NCBI GenBank assembly: GCA_949318235.1
Contig: OX439128.1
Span: forward strand, 55,419,874 to 55,483,873
Source of the DNA: Ecdyonurus torrentis
Lineage: Eukaryota > Arthropoda > Insecta > Ephemeroptera > Heptageniidae
Reading direction: 5' to 3'
DNA: 64,000 nucleotides
The position numbers were made by a program, and so were the translations under genes. Shown here piece after piece: positions 24,160-34,423 of this stretch. Under the pieces are notes generated by a model, which made no database searches, was not told the DNA's origin, and saw only the letters and a list, made by a program, of their open reading frames with translations. Position 1 is the stretch's first letter. Each line of letters starts with the position of its first letter.

Positions 24160-24311
24160 CTTGTCCTTCCTTGGGTAGCCTTGCAATTCTCCACACAATG
24201 GCGTGATGCTGATGCTCATACTTGGCACTACCAGAGGTCACCTCTATCAGCGACTGCTCCATCGTCTCCATGGTACCCAGGAACCTCTCAATGCCCTTGA
24301 TTTTGCCGGTC
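24160..24311 (-). CDS. stnB: stnB coding exon 11
   Basis: Residues 1212-1262. Acceptor TTGTTCAG at 24312-24313 (phase 2 in), donor GTTAGCC (phase 1 out). Encodes TGKIKGIERFLGTMETMEQ and AKYEHQHHAIVWRIARLPKE, characteristic of the stonin mu-homology domain. Confidence 0.93.
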
Positions 24312-24392
24312 CTGAACAATAAAACAATAAATTCCGTCACATTATCCGAATCATCAGATAGCGTATATATATATATATTTTTAGTTTGAAGT

Positions 24393-24720
24393 GTGTATGC
24401 ATTCATGTTAAAGTCGACGCCATGTTGGATAACTCAATAACATGGGTGCGACATAGGAAAATAACACATTTTGCCAGTTTAAAACCACTATGCAATATTT
24501 TTGAGAGCATTGATGTTGTAAATATGTTGAATTAGTATCTCAAGTATGTGAGAAAAATAACATGAACAAAAAAATTAACAGATTTCTCAAAGAAAATTGG
24601 CTTAAATGAAGTTTGTCCTATGTTGAGCAATGTTATTTACTACTCCAGTATGGCCTCCAAGCGCATTAAATAAGAAGTTATGCGTTTAAACCCTATAAAC
24701 TGGTATTACTCATATTAATA
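24393..24720. mobile_element. MITE-C copy in stnB intron 10
   Basis: Starts GTGTGTATGCATTCATG and carries GTCGACGCCATGTTGGAT and GTTTGTCCTATGTTGAGC. A second, more degraded piece follows to about 24900. Confidence 0.75.
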
Positions 24721-24929
24721 AGCTGCCATTTTGATGATCAGTAATACATAGGCCAACATAGGAAAAACATCATTTTTATATTTTTTATAGAAAACGACAA
24801 AAATATCATAAAATTTTTTTCAGTTGAAATAAACTGTTTTTATGTTAAAAATAAGTAGAAATGATGTTTGCCCTATGCTGGACAATGTATAAGACACCAC
24901 AAACATGGCGGCCAAGCGCAAGGATGTAA

Positions 24930-25483
24930 ACTTACCTACGATGTGACTGAGCCATATCTGAAATGTTTCTCGACTCTGAACAGGTAGATCCAGCTTTCAG
25001 GTATAGGGATCCTGACAATGTATAAGGCACCACAAACATGGCGGCCAAGCGCAAGGATGTAAACTTACTTACGATGTGCAGACTTGACTGAGCCATATCT
25101 AAAATGTTTCTCGACTCTGAACAGGTAGATCCAGCTTTCAGGTATTGGGATCCTGACAATGTATAAGGCACCACAAACATGGCGGCCAAGCGCAAGGATG
25201 TAAACTTACCTACGATGTGACTGAACCATATCTAAAATGTTTCTCGACTCTGAACAGGTAGATCCAGCTCTCAGGTATAGGGATCCTGACAATGTATAAG
25301 TCACCACAAACATGGCGGCCAAGCGCAAGGATGCAAACTTACCTACGATGTGCAGACTTGACTGAGCCATATCTGAAATGTTTCTCGACTCTGAACAGGT
25401 AGATCCAGCTCTCAGGTATAGGGATCCTGACAATGTATAAGTCACCACAAACATGGCGGCCAAGCGCAAGGATGCAAACTTAC
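24930..25483. repeat. Four tandem copies of the exon 10 3' end and splice donor
   Basis: Units of 141 or 133 bp lie directly downstream (in the gene's direction) of exon 10. Each holds about 90 nt matching the last part of exon 10, its 5' splice site and about 45 nt of intron, joined head to tail. Donor positions in the copies are near 25341, 25208, 25067 and 24934; the real one is at 25482-25483. The two 133-bp units share an 8-nt loss next to the donor. Exonic substitutions in the copies are nearly all at third codon positions. Confidence 0.93.
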
Positions 25484-25650
25484 CTACGATGTGCAGACTT
25501 GACTGAGCCATATCTGAAATGTTTCTCGACTCTGAACAGGTAGATCCAGCTCTCAGGTATTGGGATCCTGACCATGATATCCTCGCAAGGTATCTGACCT
25601 AGCTTGCGACTGGAGAACCCTGGCACCAAGATGTCGCACTTTATCTCCAC
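25484..25650 (-). CDS. stnB: stnB coding exon 10
   Basis: Residues 1157-1211. Acceptor ATATTTCAG at 25651-25652 (phase 0 in), donor GTAAGTTTG (phase 2 out). Encodes VEIKCDILVPGFSSRKLGQI and the highly conserved FRVEKHFRYGSVKSAHRR of stonins. The last 95 nt or so and the donor are the source of the tandem copies at 24930-25483. Confidence 0.93.
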
Positions 25651-25726
25651 CTGAAATATCACCAAGCAATATTGTAGCTGACACGGCAAACAATCAATTA
25701 TATCAATTTTAATTGGCTCACAAAAC

Positions 25727-26066
25727 TTAAAGGCATAGACCAGAAAAAAACATAAGCATTTATATCACAAAACACTTGATGTGACTTACATAAATAACAT
25801 TATTTGGTCTCAAAACCCAACAGTAGCGCCGTAGCAGTCATCATAAAATTCAATTTATGCAAACTGCACATTATTATTACACTAGTTTTTGCATCTGACG
25901 TCATAAACATGAATAGTCACACAAATTGCATACTTTACAGTATTTTCACGTTCTCTCGTGGGGCTATATTAACATTCTGGTAGAAAATTGTAATTAATTT
26001 TGAAGATCCCATTTTATGACTATTCATTAAAAAACACACGTTGTTTTATGTGGTCTATGCCTTTAA
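25727..26066. mobile_element. MITE-B copy in stnB intron 9
   Basis: Complete element flanked by TTAA: starts TTAAAGGCATAGACCAG and ends GGTCTATGCCTTTAA. Occupies most of the 547-nt intron. Confidence 0.9.
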
Positions 26067-26197
26067 GTGGTGTTTTCTGTTCAAATTGTTGAAATTTTTA
26101 TCTCAATGTTAATTGTTAATTTAATTTTTATTAATTTTTATTTTTATTGTTTTATCTGATGTTGCTTAAAGAGGAAAAAGTTTTTTAATTAAGTTAC

Positions 26198-26312
26198 CTT
26201 ATTTCCTGTAACACAAATGACGCACTTGAGTTGTAGTGGAAGCTCTCTGTTCTTAGGTGGCCTAACCCTGAACCTGAGCAGTTCAATGTAGCACGCGTCA
26301 GGTGGCTTGAAC
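26198..26312 (-). CDS. stnB: stnB coding exon 9
   Basis: Residues 1118-1156. Acceptor TTAATGTTCAG at 26313-26314 (phase 2 in), donor GTAACTTAA (phase 0 out). Encodes FKPPDACYIELLRFRVRPPK and LQLKCVICVTGNK, part of the mu-homology domain. Confidence 0.92.
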
Positions 26313-26356
26313 CTGAACATTAACATATTTAATAATTAGCAATTACAAATAAGTAG

Positions 26357-26655
26357 GGTCTGTTAAAGTCGACGCCATGTTGGATAACTCAATAACATGG
26401 GTGACATAGGATAATAACACATTTTGCCAGTTTAAAACCACTATGCAATATTTTTGAGAGCATTGATGTTGTAAATATGTTGAATTAGTATCTCAAGTAT
26501 GTGAGAAAAATAACATGAACAAAAGTTTAACAGATTTCCCAAATAAAATTGGCTTAAACAAAGTTTGTCCTATGTTGAGCAATGTTATGCGCTACTCCAG
26601 TATGGCCTCCAAGTGCATTAAATATGACGTCATCTGCATACACCCTATATTTATA
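26357..26655. mobile_element. MITE-C copy in stnB intron 8
   Basis: Starts AGGGTCTGTTAAAGTCGACG and ends CATCTGCATACACCCTATA, with the family blocks between. Confidence 0.8.
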
Positions 26656-26706
26656 GCACCCAAATATGAAAGTAGACATAATGGCTATGCTCTCTGAGTA
26701 ATGACT

Positions 26707-26758
26707 TACCACCAAGATGGCGGCCACTATGTATACTTGATAACCCTAACTTCATCAT

Positions 26759-26765
<7 letters not shown>
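26707..26765. repeat. Degenerate copy of the exon 8 splice-donor region
   Basis: Matches 27351-27405 (exon 8 end plus donor plus first intron bases), including ACCACCAAGATGGCGGCCAC and the ACCCTAACTTCATCAT block. The copy's donor reads GTATAC instead of GTAAGT. A third, intron-only piece is at 27157-27180. Confidence 0.7.
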
Positions 26766-26814
<49 letters not shown>

Positions 26815-26821
26815 GTCTTTC

Positions 26822-26865
<44 letters not shown>

Positions 26866-26875
26866 ACACATTCTG

Positions 26876-26966
<91 letters not shown>
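26763..26966. repeat. CT dinucleotide microsatellite
   Basis: Three long (CT)n blocks separated by short interruptions, within stnB intron 8. Long Ser/Leu reading frames here are artefacts. Confidence 0.98.
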
Positions 26967-26969
<3 letters not shown>

Positions 26970-27381
26970 ACTTTATAAATTATAATTTCAAAAGTCATGT
27001 ACGCGGACTAGGGTTCGGAACCCGTAATAAATTGTTCTATTCCCGCGAACAATAGGGACCACAAAAACCCACTAATATAATTCAAATTTTAGCTTCACCC
27101 AAATCCGAGTCCGAATCCCTTTGTAATTCTCAACTATGCTGGCTATGTAATGACATATCACCAAGATGGCGGCCACTATCTCTAACACAATCAGTCTATA
27201 ATGATGTTCGAAACACAACTACACAACATAGATGATGTTTTTCTGCCCCAAACCACAAAAAAAAAGACGATCACCTCATGCTTTTTAAATGGAATTGCGC
27301 ATTTTTTTAAGTATGTGAACATCGTTTACGAACATTATTTATGTAATAACATACCACCAAGATGGCGGCCACTATACTTAC

Positions 27382-27550
27382 TTGATGACCCTAGCTCCTT
27401 CATATTCATTGTTGAGAACACAACTGTGAAACTCGAGGTTCTCCAGTCTGATCCACTCCTCGGTAACCACGGGGATGATGTCGTGTCTCCCAACCACCTC
27501 CTTGCCTTGTCGCATGATGTCATTGACCCCTAGCTCAAGGTCAGGCATAC
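27382..27550 (-). CDS. stnB: stnB coding exon 8
   Basis: Residues 1062-1117. Acceptor TGTGCTGCAG at 27551-27552 (phase 1 in), donor GTAAGTATAG (phase 2 out). Encodes GMPDLELGVNDIMRQGKEVV and WIRLENLEFHSCVLN of the mu-homology domain. Confidence 0.93.
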
Positions 27551-27589
27551 CTGCAGCACAGAGTAACAGCGTGAGTACATTTGTAGTCA

Positions 27590-27981
27590 AGGTAGCAGCT
27601 TCAGTAGCCAGTTCAATGTAATCCTGGTGACGAGCTGATTACATTAAACTGGCTACTGAAGCTGCTAACATCAATCAATATTGATTTGTATACAAGTTAG
27701 CAGCTTCAGTAGCCAGTTCAATGTAATCCTGGTGACGAGCTGATTACATTGAACTGGCTACTGAAGTTGCTAACATCAATCAATATTGATTTGTATACAA
27801 GTTAGCAGCTTCAGTAGCCAGTTCAATGTAATCCTGGTGACGAGCTGATTACATTGAACTGGCTACTGAAGCTGCTAACATCAATCAATATTGATTTTTA
27901 TACAAGTTAGCAGCTTCAGTAGCCAGTGCAATGTAATCCTGGTGACGAGCTAATTACATTGAACTGGCTACTGAAGTTGCT
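27590..27981. repeat. Hairpin array A in stnB intron 7, four units
   Basis: Four tandem hairpin units of about 105 bp fill roughly 87% of the 450-nt intron (27551-28000). The array begins 19 nt after the exon 7 donor and ends 39 nt before the exon 8 acceptor. Confidence 0.95.
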
Positions 27982-28000
27982 AGGATGAAGTTTCACTCAC

Positions 28001-28235
28001 CGCTAATAAAGCCCAGGAAGAAGACTCTGACACGTGCTATTTGCTTGCACACGTGTCCAGTCATGTCTTGCTCGAGATACAGCTCGTCAACTGCCGTGAT
28101 CTGAACTTCTTCCATCTTGTAGTTCAGTGCCCTATCTCGATGTGCCGGCATTCTGAACAAAGCCTCTTCTACAGTGATACTGAACTGCTTCATATCTTCG
28201 TAGTTTTGTGACCCGATCTTTAGCAGTTGCGAGAT
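28001..28235 (-). CDS. stnB: stnB coding exon 7
   Basis: Residues 984-1061. Acceptor TATTTTCCTAG at 28236-28237 (phase 0 in), donor GTGAGTGAAA (phase 1 out). Encodes ISQLLKIGSQNYEDMKQF, VEEALFRMPAHRDRALNY and RVRVFFLGFISG, early mu-homology domain. Confidence 0.93.
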
Positions 28236-28270
28236 CTAGGAAAATAGACAAACATCCAGCATTTTATATA

Positions 28271-28330
28271 TAGGGTGTATGCATGTATAGTCGACGCCAT
28301 GTTGGATCACTTAAAGGCATAGACAACACC
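28271..28330. mobile_element. MITE-C end fragment joined to a MITE-B end fragment
   Basis: TATAGGGTGTATGCATG through CCATGTTGGATCACTT (MITE-C end) runs directly into AAAGGCATAGAC (MITE-B end), then into the CCCTGACTC repeat. A nested or recombined junction in stnB intron 6. Confidence 0.6.
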
Positions 28331-28339
28331 TGATCCAAG

Positions 28340-28715
28340 TATAAATCTTCACCTTGACTCAGGGTATAGTTTTATCCTTAACCCTGAGTCTCAAAAGTTA
28401 ACCAATACCCTCTGACTAAAATCAGTTCATTTAAACTAGTACCCTGACTCAGGGTCTATTTTATCTTCACCCTGACGCAAGGTTAAAAAATTTAATCTTT
28501 ACCCTGACTAAAACACTTTGTTTAAACTGAAGTACCCTGACTCAGGGTATAGTTTTATTCTTAACCCTGAGTCTAAAAAAATAACCAATACCCTGACTAG
28601 AATCAGTTCATTTAAACTAGTACCCTGCCTCAGGGTCAATTTTATCTTCACCCTGACGCAAGGTTAAAAAATTTAATCTTTACCCTGACAAATACACTTT
28701 TTATAAACTGAAGTA
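28340..28715. repeat. Two copies of a 184-bp repeat with CCCTGACTCAGGG motifs
   Basis: Blocks starting near 28355 and 28540 match over about 180 nt, each with several TACCCTGACTCAGGGT or CACCCTGACGCAAGG motifs. It leads directly into the 14-bp array and probably gave rise to it. Confidence 0.85.
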
Positions 28716-29050
28716 CCCTGACTCATGCACCCTGACTCATGTACCCTGACTCATGTACCCTGACTCATGTACCCTGACTCATGTACCCTGACTCATGTAC
28801 CCTGACTCATGTACCCTGACTCATGTACCCTGACTCATGTACCCTGACTCATGTACCCTGACTCATGTACCCTGACTCATGTACCCTGACTCATGTACCC
28901 TGACTCATGTACCCTGACTCATGTACCCTGACTCATGTACCCTGACTCTTGTACCCTGACTCATGTACCCTGACTCATGTACCCTGACTCATGTACCCTG
29001 ACTCATGTACCCTGACTCATGTACCCTGACTCATGTACCCTGACTAAAGT
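28716..29050. repeat. 14-bp minisatellite: about 24 AP-1 consensus sites
   Basis: The unit ACCCTGACTCATGT repeats about 24 times with almost no variation (one ACTCTTG near 28944). Each unit contains TGACTCA, the AP-1 (Jun/Fos) consensus. The array lies in stnB intron 6 and its last unit ends within about 10 nt of the exon 6 donor at 29055-29056. Regulatory function is inference. Confidence 0.95.
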
Positions 29051-29056
29051 TCATAC

Positions 29057-29283
29057 CTGAGGTGCGTGCTCGACAGGTAGTCCAAGTTTCCTCAGGTCGC
29101 TACCAAACTCTTTGACACCCTGGTAGTCACCCTGGATGGCGTAGGCTGCGAACTGACTTAGCTTATTGGTGATTCTCTCAGCCTTGGTGACCTGACCTGG
29201 CCTCACCCCAGGTCGCTCCTTGTAAAACACGTACTGCAGCTTCACTGTGAAGATCTTGCCGTATTGGTCAAATTGCTGGGCAC
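29057..29283 (-). CDS. stnB: stnB coding exon 6
   Basis: Residues 908-983. Acceptor TATATTCCCAG at 29284-29285 (phase 1 in), donor GTATGAAC (phase 0 out). Encodes QQFDQYGKIFTVKLQYVFYK, the GVRPGQVTKAERITNKLSQF region and the FGSDLRKLGLPVEHAPQ segment linking the stonin homology region to the mu-homology domain. Confidence 0.94.
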
Positions 29284-29349
29284 CTGGGAATATAGGTCAT
29301 AAATATCATAGGAAATTTCACGTAGTATGTTTAGTGTTACGTATCGTTG

Positions 29350-29713
29350 CTTTTGCGAAAAAAAGGCCTATCTCGTTTTTTGTCAGTGGAAGCAAAAGGC
29401 CTATCTCGTATTTTGTCAGTGGAAGCAAAAGGCCTATCTCGTATTTTGTCAGTGGAAGCAAAAGGCCTATCTCGTATTTTGTCAGTTTAAGCTAAAGGCC
29501 TATCTCGTATTTTGTCAGTGGAAGCAAAAGGTCTATCTCGTATTTTGTCAGTGGAAGCAAAAGGCCTATCTCGTATTTTGTCAGTGGAAGCAAAAGGGCT
29601 ATCTCGAGCGCTATCTCAATAACGTTCGGGAACGAGATAGACCTTTTGCTTCCACTGACATAATACGAGATAGGCCTTTTGCTTCCACTGACAAAAAACG
29701 AGATAGGCCTTTT
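29350..29713. mobile_element. Foldback-like element D, long copy, in stnB intron 5
   Basis: The left arm is about seven tandem 33-bp subunits (core GGCCTATCTCGTATTTTGTC). The right arm is about two inverted subunits; a short centre holds AACGTTCGGG. Tandem subrepeats inside inverted arms are the hallmark of foldback transposons. The 33-bp unit is a multiple of three, so it reads as a KAYLVFCQWKQ peptide repeat, an artefact. Confidence 0.85.
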
Positions 29714-29807
29714 TTTCGCAACAAGATCGACATATAAATATTTGTGACCTCAGTGCGGTACACAGTAAAAAATGCACGTTGAAAATCTTGTCCGCAGTTT
29801 TGTAATG

Positions 29808-30028
29808 CTATAAGTATTGTGTAATCAACGGTTATGACGTCACTTAACGTTGACAATCTAACGATAAAAACGTAAATGACATCACAAGCGTTAGAATCAC
29901 AATGGAATAAACGTTAAATTTGGTCGTTACAAATTTTCTATTTCATCTCAACGCTTGTGACGTCACTAACGTTTTATTGTTGAAATATCAACGTTTAGTG
30001 ACGTCATAACCGTTGATTACACAATACT
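29808..30028. mobile_element. Palindromic element with TGACGTCA motifs
   Basis: Ends ATTGTGTAATCAACGG and its complement; CRE-type palindromes TGACGTCA occur in both arms. About 220 bp, in stnB intron 5. Confidence 0.75.
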
Positions 30029-30049
30029 TAAGACATTGAAAAACTGTGG

Positions 30050-31110
30050 ACAAGTTTTTTAACTATTAACGTTAAATATAACTAATGTTAACTATTAACG
30101 TTAATATTAACTAATGTTAACTATATTAACGTTAATATTAACTAATGATAAGTATTAACGTTAATAATAACTAATGTTAGCTATTCACGTTAATATTAAC
30201 TAATGTAAGCTATATTAACTAATGTTAGCTATTAACGTTAATAATAACTAATGTTAGCTATTCACGTTAATATTAACTAATGTTAGCTATATTAACTAAT
30301 GTTAGCTATTAACGTTAATATTAACTAATGTTAGCTAATACCGTTAATAATAACTAATGTTAACTATTAACGTTAATAATAACTAATGGTAGCTATTCCC
30401 GTAATATTAACTAATGTTAATTATTAACGTTAATATTAACTAATGTTAGCTATTAACGTTAATATTAACTAATGTTAACTATTAACGTTAATAGTAACTA
30501 ATGTTAGCTATTAACGTTAATATTACTAATGTTAACTATTAACGTTTATATTAACTAATGTTAGCTATTAACGTTAATATTAACTATTAACGTTAATATT
30601 ACCTAATGTTAACTATTAACGTTAATATTAACTAATGTTAGCTATTACCGTTAATATTAACTAATGATAACTATTAGCGTTAATAATAACTAATGTTAGA
30701 TATTAACGTTAATTTTAACTAATGTTAACTATTAACGTTAATAATAACTAATGTTAACTATTAACGTTAATAATAACTAATGTTAGCTATATTAACGTTA
30801 ATATTAACTAATGTTAGCTATTAACGTTAATATTAACTAATGTTAGCGATATTAACGTTAATATTAACTAATGTTAGCTATATTAACGTTAATATTAACT
30901 AATGTTAGCTATTAACGTTAATATTAACTAATGTTAGCTATTACCGTTAATGATAACTAATGTTAGCTATTAACGTAATTATTAACTAATGTTAACTATT
31001 AACGTTAATATTAACTAATGTTAGCTATATTAACGTAATTATTAACTAATGTTAACTATTAACGTTAATATTAACTAATGTTAGCTAATACCGTTAATAT
31101 AAACTAATGT
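30050..31110. repeat. 29-bp minisatellite with TTAACGTTAA palindrome
   Basis: About 35 copies of a unit containing TTAACGTTAATATTAACT and AATGTTAGCT, with length variants, filling half of stnB intron 5 up to the exon 5 copy. Confidence 0.92.
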
Positions 31111-31118
31111 TATATCTT

Positions 31119-31162
31119 ACCTATATCTGAGATAGAATAGCACGGCTGCAGAGGCAATTCTT
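31119..31162. repeat. Tandem copy of the exon 5 3' end and splice donor
   Basis: 42 nt (31121-31162) match the last 42 nt of exon 5 (31194-31235) with three differences, all synonymous in the exon's frame (TTA/TTG, TAC/TAT, TCG/TCA). A GT donor (GTAAGATA) follows at 31119-31120. Lies 31 nt downstream of the real exon end. Confidence 0.9.
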
Positions 31163-31193
31163 ATATATACCTATATCTATACCTATATCTCAC

Positions 31194-31327
31194 CTATATC
31201 CGAGATAGAGTAGCACGGCTGCAGAGGTAATTCTTGGAACGGATCTTTGTCCTCCTTTGTGTTTGAAAGTTGCATGACTGGGTTGTCACCTTGGTACACA
31301 AGTCTCACAAACACTTTCTTCCAGAAC
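31194..31327 (-). CDS. stnB: stnB coding exon 5
   Basis: Residues 863-907. Acceptor GGATGTTTCAG at 31328-31329 (phase 2 in), donor GTGAGATATA (phase 1 out). Encodes FWKKVFVRLVYQGDNPVMQL and DPFQELPLQPCYSISDI, core of the stonin homology region. Its 3' end is duplicated in the adjoining intron. Confidence 0.94.
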
Positions 31328-31452
31328 CTGAAACATCCAGCATAGTTATAATATCTAGAAATCTCGAATATCAGTTATATATTGTATATCATACACACTG
31401 AATACAAATACTGCAGAATATATTGAGAAAATATCTATGGTTTTACTTATTA

Positions 31453-32043
<591 letters not shown>

Positions 32044-32106
32044 TGAACAATTACTCAATAAACAAAGCAATATAAACACAGTTTAAGATCAATTTCTCCC
32101 AGCTAC

Positions 32107-32287
32107 CTTTGTCCAGTAATTTTCTTCTTGTTAGGATGTCGCAAATGCATTTCCCATCCCTCTCCCACGTAGTTAACCCTGGGAAATTCTTCCAGTGGCT
32201 GGGAGACATCTTCATCAAAGAGCGGAGTTTGTGGCGTCTCCTGGGAGTCCGTGCGCTGGAAAGTTACTCCCATGTCTGGAGGTCGAG
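32107..32287 (-). CDS. stnB: stnB coding exon 4
   Basis: Residues 803-862. Acceptor GATTGTCCAG at 32288-32289 (phase 1 in), donor GTAGCTGG (phase 2 out). Encodes ETPQTPLFDEDVSQPLEEFP and YVGEGWEMHLRHPNKKKITG, the start of the stonin homology region. A MITE-B end fragment begins 20 nt upstream at 32307. Confidence 0.94.
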
Positions 32288-32454
32288 CTGGACAATCATA
32301 ACAACATTAAAGACATAGACCACTTAAAACAACACGTTCTTTCTAAATCATTTAATTGGGCATTCCTTTCTATAGTAAGTATAAAAGTAGTACAGTCGCT
32401 TCACCGAAAGCAGTTTTACACTTCCCACCGTAAGTCCCATCTAAATCCATGGTA

Positions 32455-32750
32455 AATAAATCATAGCGCAACTAATACAAATTGTCAGGACATAAAAATC
32501 ATATCAAAACATGGCTAAACAAGTCAGTTATTGTTTAAAAATCTATGAATATCCTCCTTAGTTAAATAATATGATTAATTATTCATTTTCTGAGACTTTA
32601 AAATCCACTGCTATGATTGGCTGTCGAAGTGACTTCGGGTATCCCCGTAAAATTTGTTGTCTCTCTACGCCAATCACAGGCCTACAAAATGTGGTTACAC
32701 CCCCATACATAAAACTAATGCGGTGACCATACTACCTATTTTAATTACTA
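32455..32750. repeat. Dispersed repeat O (first copy)
   Basis: About 290 bp matching 40385-40680 in reverse complement, with landmarks TTGTCAGGACATAAAAATCA, GAAGTGACTTCGGG and GCGGTGACCATACTACCT. Non-coding, in stnB intron 3. Confidence 0.8.
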
Positions 32751-32799
32751 TAGATATTTCTTAGCAATTTGTTTAATGCAGTGGTTAAGTTTGGACAAT

Positions 32800-33445
32800 G
32801 CTAACTCTATGGACGCTATAGCTCAGGACAGCGGTCGTTTCTTAGCGCAATTCTAATCTTATCCTTGAGATAGCAATTAACTTAACACAGTAAAGCCTAG
32901 GACAGCGGTCCTTCTTATCCATTTTCTTATCACAGCGATAAGAGCTTGGACTGTGCTAACTTTATGGACGCTATCCCAGGGGCGGAGCCTAAATTGCGAT
33001 AAGAAACGACCGCTGCCTTGGCCTTTAATACAGTCAAAACTCTTATCGCTCCGTTAAAAAAATCGCTACAGGCCGAAGCAGCCATCAATCGCTGCCTGAC
33101 CGATAACCGTGCGACAACTATCGCTGGCTCCCGATTGGCTTAGCGCAAAAAGTAAGACCAATCCTAACTGTAGCGCACTCTAACGTTCCTTGTCGTAAAA
33201 AGACCGACCTACGGCTGCGTTGGGCTTAAGAAACTACAGTTGACCTAGGCTTATCGCAGTGGAGGGATAAGAAATGCGATAAGTACGACCGCTGTCTTCA
33301 ACTTAAAACCTAGACAGCAGTGTTTTTTTATCTCTTTTAGTCGGATAAGTAATAAATACGGCTTTCTATTGGTGTATAATATAAATCAACCAATAGAAAG
33401 CCGTATTTTTATCCTATTCAACTAAAAAAGATAAGAAATGACCTC
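32800..33445. repeat. Repeat M region (GGACAGCGGTC motifs) with a palindrome
   Basis: Degenerate repeats of GGACAGCGGTCGTTTCTTA and GATAAG blocks. A clear palindrome spans 33290-33440 around CGGCTTTCTATTGGTGTATA. Relatives lie at 34500-34760 and 47870-47975. Non-coding. Confidence 0.65.
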
Positions 33446-33503
33446 CGTCCTACGCTTTTGTTCTCGTAATATTTTGATATAAATTTGTTCACAGTTCACT
33501 CAC

Positions 33504-33715
33504 CAGGTGGCGCAGCTGGCGTCGCCTCAATCGTGGCGGGAACAACAGCGACCTCTGCCTGACCTTGACCTTGACTGTCAAATGGATTAAAGCGAGGAGT
33601 GTTGTCTGCGAATGCAGAACTTTGTTCTGGGCTTCTAGGAGGCGGGGCTAAGATTGGTACAGGGCCCTGCAACTGCATGCGGGAACTCAACTCGTCAGCA
33701 CCTCCCATCTTAGGC
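33504..33715 (-). CDS. stnB: stnB coding exon 3
   Basis: Residues 732-802. Acceptor TTGATGTACAG at 33716-33717 (phase 2 in), donor GTGAGTGAAC (phase 1 out). Pro-rich, low-complexity segment with FNPFDSQGQGQ, an NPF-containing motif expected to bind EH domains. Less conserved in type than exons 4-12; the call rests on splice sites, exact phase and context. Confidence 0.88.
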
Positions 33716-33740
33716 CTGTACATCAAGAAAAACATAAGTC

Positions 33741-34170
33741 AATCAATATTGATTTGTATACAAGTTAGCAGCTTCAGTAGCCAGTTCAATGTAATCCTGG
33801 TGACGAGCTGATTACATTGAACTGGCTACTGAAGCTGCTAACATCAATCAATATTGATTTGTATACAAGTTAGCAGCTTCAGTAGCCAGTTCAATGTAAT
33901 CCTGGTGACGAGCTGATTACATTGAACTGGCTACTGAAGCTGCTAACATCAATCAATATTGATTTGTATACAAGTTAGCAGCTTCAGTAGCCAGTTCAAT
34001 GTAATCCTGGTGAAAAGCTGATTACATTGAACTGGCTACTGAAGCTGCTAACATCAATCAATATTGATTTGTATACAAGTTAGCAGCTTCAGTAGCCAGT
34101 TCAATGTAATCCTGGTGAAGAGCTGATTACATTGAACTGGCTACTGAAGCTGCTAACATCAATCAATATT
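33741..34170. repeat. Hairpin array A in stnB intron 2, four units
   Basis: Four nearly identical tandem hairpin units occupy about 82% of the 524-nt intron (33716-34239). The arms are almost perfectly complementary in every unit; the loops vary slightly (GACGAG, GAAAAG, GAAGAG). Confidence 0.95.
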
Positions 34171-34239
34171 AATAGCAACATTTTTGTTAATTTTAAAACT
34201 CTTATTTAAATATTTCTTTCACTTCTACCACTGACTTAC

Positions 34240-34423
34240 TTGATGACAATTTTCAAGTTATCTCCCTCGTCCGAGTCAGCTGATTCCTGCCTGGTATTTC
34301 TTGCCGGGGTATGTTGCGGCACAGGTGGGGGCTCAGCCAAGGATAGGAAAGCATCAAATTGATCCTCATCACCACCAAACCCAAGTGTCTTTGCTCCGTT
34401 GTCGTTAGCATCGTTACCCCAAG
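34240..34423 (-). CDS. stnB: stnB coding exon 2
   Basis: Residues 671-731. Acceptor TTGACTTTGCAG at 34424-34425 (phase 1 in), donor GTAAGTCAGTG (phase 2 out). Acidic linker with DQFDAFLSLAEPPPVPQ and SADSDEGDNLKIVIK. Phase continuity with exons 1 and 3 supports it. Confidence 0.9.

Noticed and set aside
27000..27060. tRNA-like GGGTTCGGAACCC stem
   Set aside because: No acceptor stem, D-arm or anticodon arm at proper spacing.
21280..29050. Regular repeat arrays that could be taken for CRISPR
   Set aside because: There are no unique spacers between repeats, no cas genes, and the context is a eukaryotic intron-containing gene.
29327..29737. 136-codon ORF with KAYLVFCQWKQ repeats
   Set aside because: A 33-bp DNA repeat in a foldback element; the same unit is non-coding at 17646 and is read on both strands.
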